Source: Candidatus Zixiibacteriota bacterium (GTDB lineage Bacteria; Zixibacteria; MSB-5A5; GN15; JACZUZ01). From it: a DNA stretch of 8,296 nucleotides. The stretch covers positions 1 through 8,296 of the forward strand of contig JADFNA010000057.1 in assembly GCA_022563625.1 (NCBI GenBank), read 5' to 3'. The notes below the pieces were generated by a model, which worked only from the letters and a program-made list of their open reading frames with translations, had not been told where the DNA came from and did no database searches. Position 1 is the stretch's first letter. Every line of letters begins with the position of its first letter. Positions 6,684-8,296 of this stretch are shown here, piece after piece. Position numbers and translations under genes: made by a program.

Positions 6684-6702
6684 TCCCACACAAATCCCCA
6701 CC
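6677..6702 (+). repeat. Second copy of a 26-base motif found inside repeat A
   Basis: This segment repeats 6397-6422 with 25 of 26 bases identical (CCACAACTCCCACACAAAT, then CCCCACC), in the same orientation and 280 bases apart. Copy B lacks this insertion: after AAAATCGCTACA it goes directly to a sequence like the one found near 6727 after copy A. The segment may be a partial tandem copy of the repeat start. Confidence 0.75.
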
Positions 6703-6867
6703 GGGGACTTAAGCGAAAAAACATTCACTCAAGACAAACCACCCCCCCGAAAAAAAACATACACCAAACAAACCCATTTTGCCGCTCCGAATTCTTGTAG
6801 CCACGTATGTCTGAATCCCCAAAGAGAGCATTCGCCCTCGTCGGGTTCTGGCAATGCCCTAGTCCGA

Positions 6868-6896
6868 TTGACATCAAGACCACATGTCTCTACCTT
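6868..6896 (+). promoter_or_regulatory. Possible promoter of the SDR gene
   Basis: A perfect -35 TTGACA (6868-6873) is followed after 17 bases by TACCTT (6891-6896), which matches only three of six positions of TATAAT. The start would be near 6903, giving a leader of about 78 bases. An activator may be needed if it is real. Confidence 0.3.
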
Positions 6897-6970
6897 GCGT
6901 TGGCGCCTCCCACCGGGAGACAAATAGAGCATTGTGGACATCGTCAAAGCAACGAAAAGTCAACTCAAAC

Positions 6971-6974
6971 GGAG
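6971..6974 (+). promoter_or_regulatory. Ribosome binding site deciding SDR start 6981
   Basis: GGAG is six bases upstream of the ATG at 6981, an ideal spacing. It fixes the start right before MSKVIIITG, the usual first strand of the Rossmann fold, and argues against the ATG at 6807. Confidence 0.75.
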
Positions 6975-6980
6975 ACAGAG

Positions 6981-7871
6981 ATGAGCAAAGTAATCATTAT
7001 TACTGGCACGAGCACAGGTTTTGGAGAGCAGGGAGCTAAAAAGCTGGCCCAAAAGGGTCATACAGTCTACGCAACAATGCGCGCAGTCGACGGCAAGAAC
7101 AAATCAGCCGCGCAGGGTCTGCGTGACTTTGCCAGCAAGGAATCTGTACAACTCAAAGTCTTAGAAATGGACGTGACTTCCGACGAGTCGGTCAACAAAG
7201 CAATCCAGCAGGTGATAGCCGAAGCCAACCGTGTTGATGTTCTGATCAACAACGCCGGAAGCGGTTGGGGTGGCCCGATGGAAACCCTTCAGGCGGAACA
7301 ACTGAACCAACAATTCGATGTAAATATCACAGGTGTGTTCAGGTGCATCAAAGCGGTTCTGCCACAGATGCGAAAACAAAAACAGGGTCTGCTGATTAAC
7401 GTGAGCACCATCGCCGCGCGAATCGCCATGCCGGGTATGTCGGCATATGTCGCCAGCAAGTGGGGGCTGGAGGGATTGCTGGAGAGTCTGCGGCTTGAAT
7501 TAGCGCCGCTTGGAATCGAGACCGTTATAATTCAGCCCGGTCCCTTCGGAACGAACTTCCTTGAAAACATGCAGAACGGCGCTGATGAGTCTGCGGGAGC
7601 CGACTATGGCCATGTCGGTGAATTCTTCGCTGGATTCGTAAAGAGCTTCGAAAGCATGGTCAATGATCCGGATTTGCCGACCGACCCCAGCATAGTCGCC
7701 GATGATTTCGCAAAATTGATTGACATGCCGCACGGCGCGCGTCCATTGCGCACCGTATCGGGTTTGGATTTCGGAGTAGTAAGGACCATGAACGACTCCG
7801 CAGAAAAGCACAGGCAGTCCTTTCTGAAGGAGATGGAACTGGCCGGGATGGACAAAGTCTCCACGAACTGA
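6981..7871 (+). CDS. Classical short-chain dehydrogenase/reductase (SDR)
   Basis: The 296-residue protein has all marks of a classical SDR. The nucleotide-binding TGxxxGxG motif is TGTSTGFG at 8-15. The acidic site after strand 4 is MDVTSD at 63-68. NNAG is at 90-93. The catalytic tetrad is N115, S142 (INVST), Y156 and K160 (YVASK). QPGPFGT follows at 185-191. An arginine after strand 2 (YATMR, R34) suggests NADP(H) preference. The substrate cannot be read from the sequence. The last 40 residues are a helical tail beyond the core fold. The protein should be a soluble cytoplasmic oxidoreductase. The gene stands alone between the two copies of the AC-rich repeat, and its base composition is close to the left operon rather than to the NTPase gene. 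A 9-base spacer and a strong hairpin follow its stop. Confidence 0.92.
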   Translation: MSKVIIITGTSTGFGEQGAKKLAQKGHTVYATMRAVDGKNKSAAQGLRDFASKESVQLKVLEMDVTSDESVNKAIQQVIAEANRVDVLINNAGSGWGGPMETLQAEQLNQQFDVNITGVFRCIKAVLPQMRKQKQGLLINVSTIAARIAMPGMSAYVASKWGLEGLLESLRLELAPLGIETVIIQPGPFGTNFLENMQNGADESAGADYGHVGEFFAGFVKSFESMVNDPDLPTDPSIVADDFAKLIDMPHGARPLRTVSGLDFGVVRTMNDSAEKHRQSFLKEMELAGMDKVSTN

Positions 7872-7882
7872 TACAGAGGCCG

Positions 7883-7907
7883 GGGACCCACCCTTCGGGT
7901 GGATCCC
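7883..7907 (+). terminator. Hairpin after the SDR gene
   Basis: GGGACCCACCC and GGGTGGATCCC pair in an 11-base stem with one mismatch and a TTC loop, starting 11 bases after the SDR stop. A GTGCGTTCTT stretch follows with only weak T content. It is a likely terminator, though not a textbook one. Confidence 0.55.
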
Positions 7908-7946
7908 TGTGCGTTCTTAAAATTCACACCCTGTCTGCTCATTTGT

Positions 7947-8296
7947 TGTGGGCGGCAGACCTCCCGGTCTGCCCCTCTAATCTTCACAATTTCACCACAA
8001 CACCATCACAAAATCCCCACCAGCCCCCTTTATAGAGAGGCCAAACTTATGCCCATAACCAAAAAACAACTCAACACCAACCACGAAAACTTCCGCTCTC
8101 ACCAGAGCGCTATCTCCAAAAGGGAAAGACGGGCATGACTCCACACACGAAATAAGGAAATCGAACCCAATTCCCCGCAACCCACAACGGCAGAAAAGCT
8201 TCAGGGGATTTACCGTCAAGTTCTCGTTCAAAAACACTATCGAAAGACATTGAAAACGCGACCAACCCGCAAAATCGCTACAAACTCGAAGACAAA
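7947..8296 (+). repeat. AC-rich dispersed repeat, copy B (runs off the window)
   Basis: The copy starts 76 bases after the SDR stop with the same TGTGGGC and hairpin GGCAGACC / GGTCTGCC (7954-7973). It then follows copy A in the same orientation at an offset of about 1,600 bases. The second hairpin is at 8094-8109. The last bases (ACTCGAAGACAAA) resemble ACTCAAGACAAA near 6727 in copy A, so the repeat probably continues past the window. A 29-codon frame (8049-8138) has an AGAGG site but diverges from its copy A counterpart after 26 codons. Confidence 0.85.

Larger units (their letters stand above)
6703..6980. other. Spacer upstream of the SDR gene
   Basis: The 278 bases hold C7 and A8 runs (6742-6748, 6750-6757), a weak CTCCC/GGGAG hairpin (6907-6919) and a possible promoter. 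The SDR frame stays open back to an ATG at 6807, but that start has no ribosome site and its 58 extra residues precede the normal SDR N-terminus, so I treat it as untranslated. No gene is supported here. Confidence 0.6.

Noticed and set aside
6344..6700. Integron attC-like site
   Set aside because: The repeat is long and has a hairpin, but no GTTRRRY / RYYYAAC core pair fits at its borders and no integrase is visible.
6807..6980. N-terminal extension of the SDR gene from ATG 6807
   Set aside because: There is no ribosome site, the residues do not resemble an SDR or a signal peptide, and the ATG at 6981 has GGAG at ideal spacing before a normal SDR N-terminus.
6344..8296. CRISPR array or insertion sequence
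   Set aside because: There are only two long repeat copies without regular short spacers, no Cas or transposase gene, and no terminal inverted repeats that can be seen.

Overview
The window looks like a chromosome segment of an uncultured, probably Gram-negative bacterium. The GlmL-like, KOW/lipoyl-like and membrane-anchored gene set, together with dispersed AC-rich repeats, is reminiscent of FCB-related candidate phyla such as Zixibacteria. That taxonomic guess is weak and rests on recognition by eye. No rRNA, tRNA, CRISPR array, transposase or phage gene is visible.

Left part (1-4174). A rightward fragment of a B12-binding/radical SAM protein ends at 254. It stops just after the start of the radical SAM barrel and seems to have lost its C-terminal half. 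It meets a leftward three-gene operon: a long GlmL/MutL-family ASKHA ATPase (2285-4174), a secreted protein with a C-terminal membrane anchor (1449-2252), and a lipoyl-like plus KOW-like protein (269-1396). A leftward intrinsic terminator (217-239) closes the operon and lies inside the 3' end of the radical SAM fragment. No mutase subunit is present, so the client of the GlmL-like ATPase is unknown.

Middle (4175-6300). The 425-base spacer holds two good divergent promoters. The leftward one is followed at once by a hairpin with eight U, which may be an attenuator or a relic terminator. The rightward one drives a visibly AT-richer gene for a membrane-bound P-loop NTPase with C-terminal TPR-like repeats (4600-6300). 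This looks like a horizontally acquired STAND-type sensor, possibly a defence gene. Two 43-residue repeat units carry a 49-base exact match and are recently duplicated.

Right part (6301-8296). Two direct copies (about 90% identical by eye) of an AC-rich repeat of at least 330 bases (6344-6683 and 7947-8296) lie just downstream of the NTPase gene and of a short-chain dehydrogenase gene (6981-7871). Each copy begins with the same perfect 8-bp hairpin. The layout is gene, hairpin, repeat, gene, hairpin, repeat, with the SDR gene between the copies. The repeats look non-coding. They could mediate recombination or mark a mobile or accessory cassette region, but no recombinase is in view.
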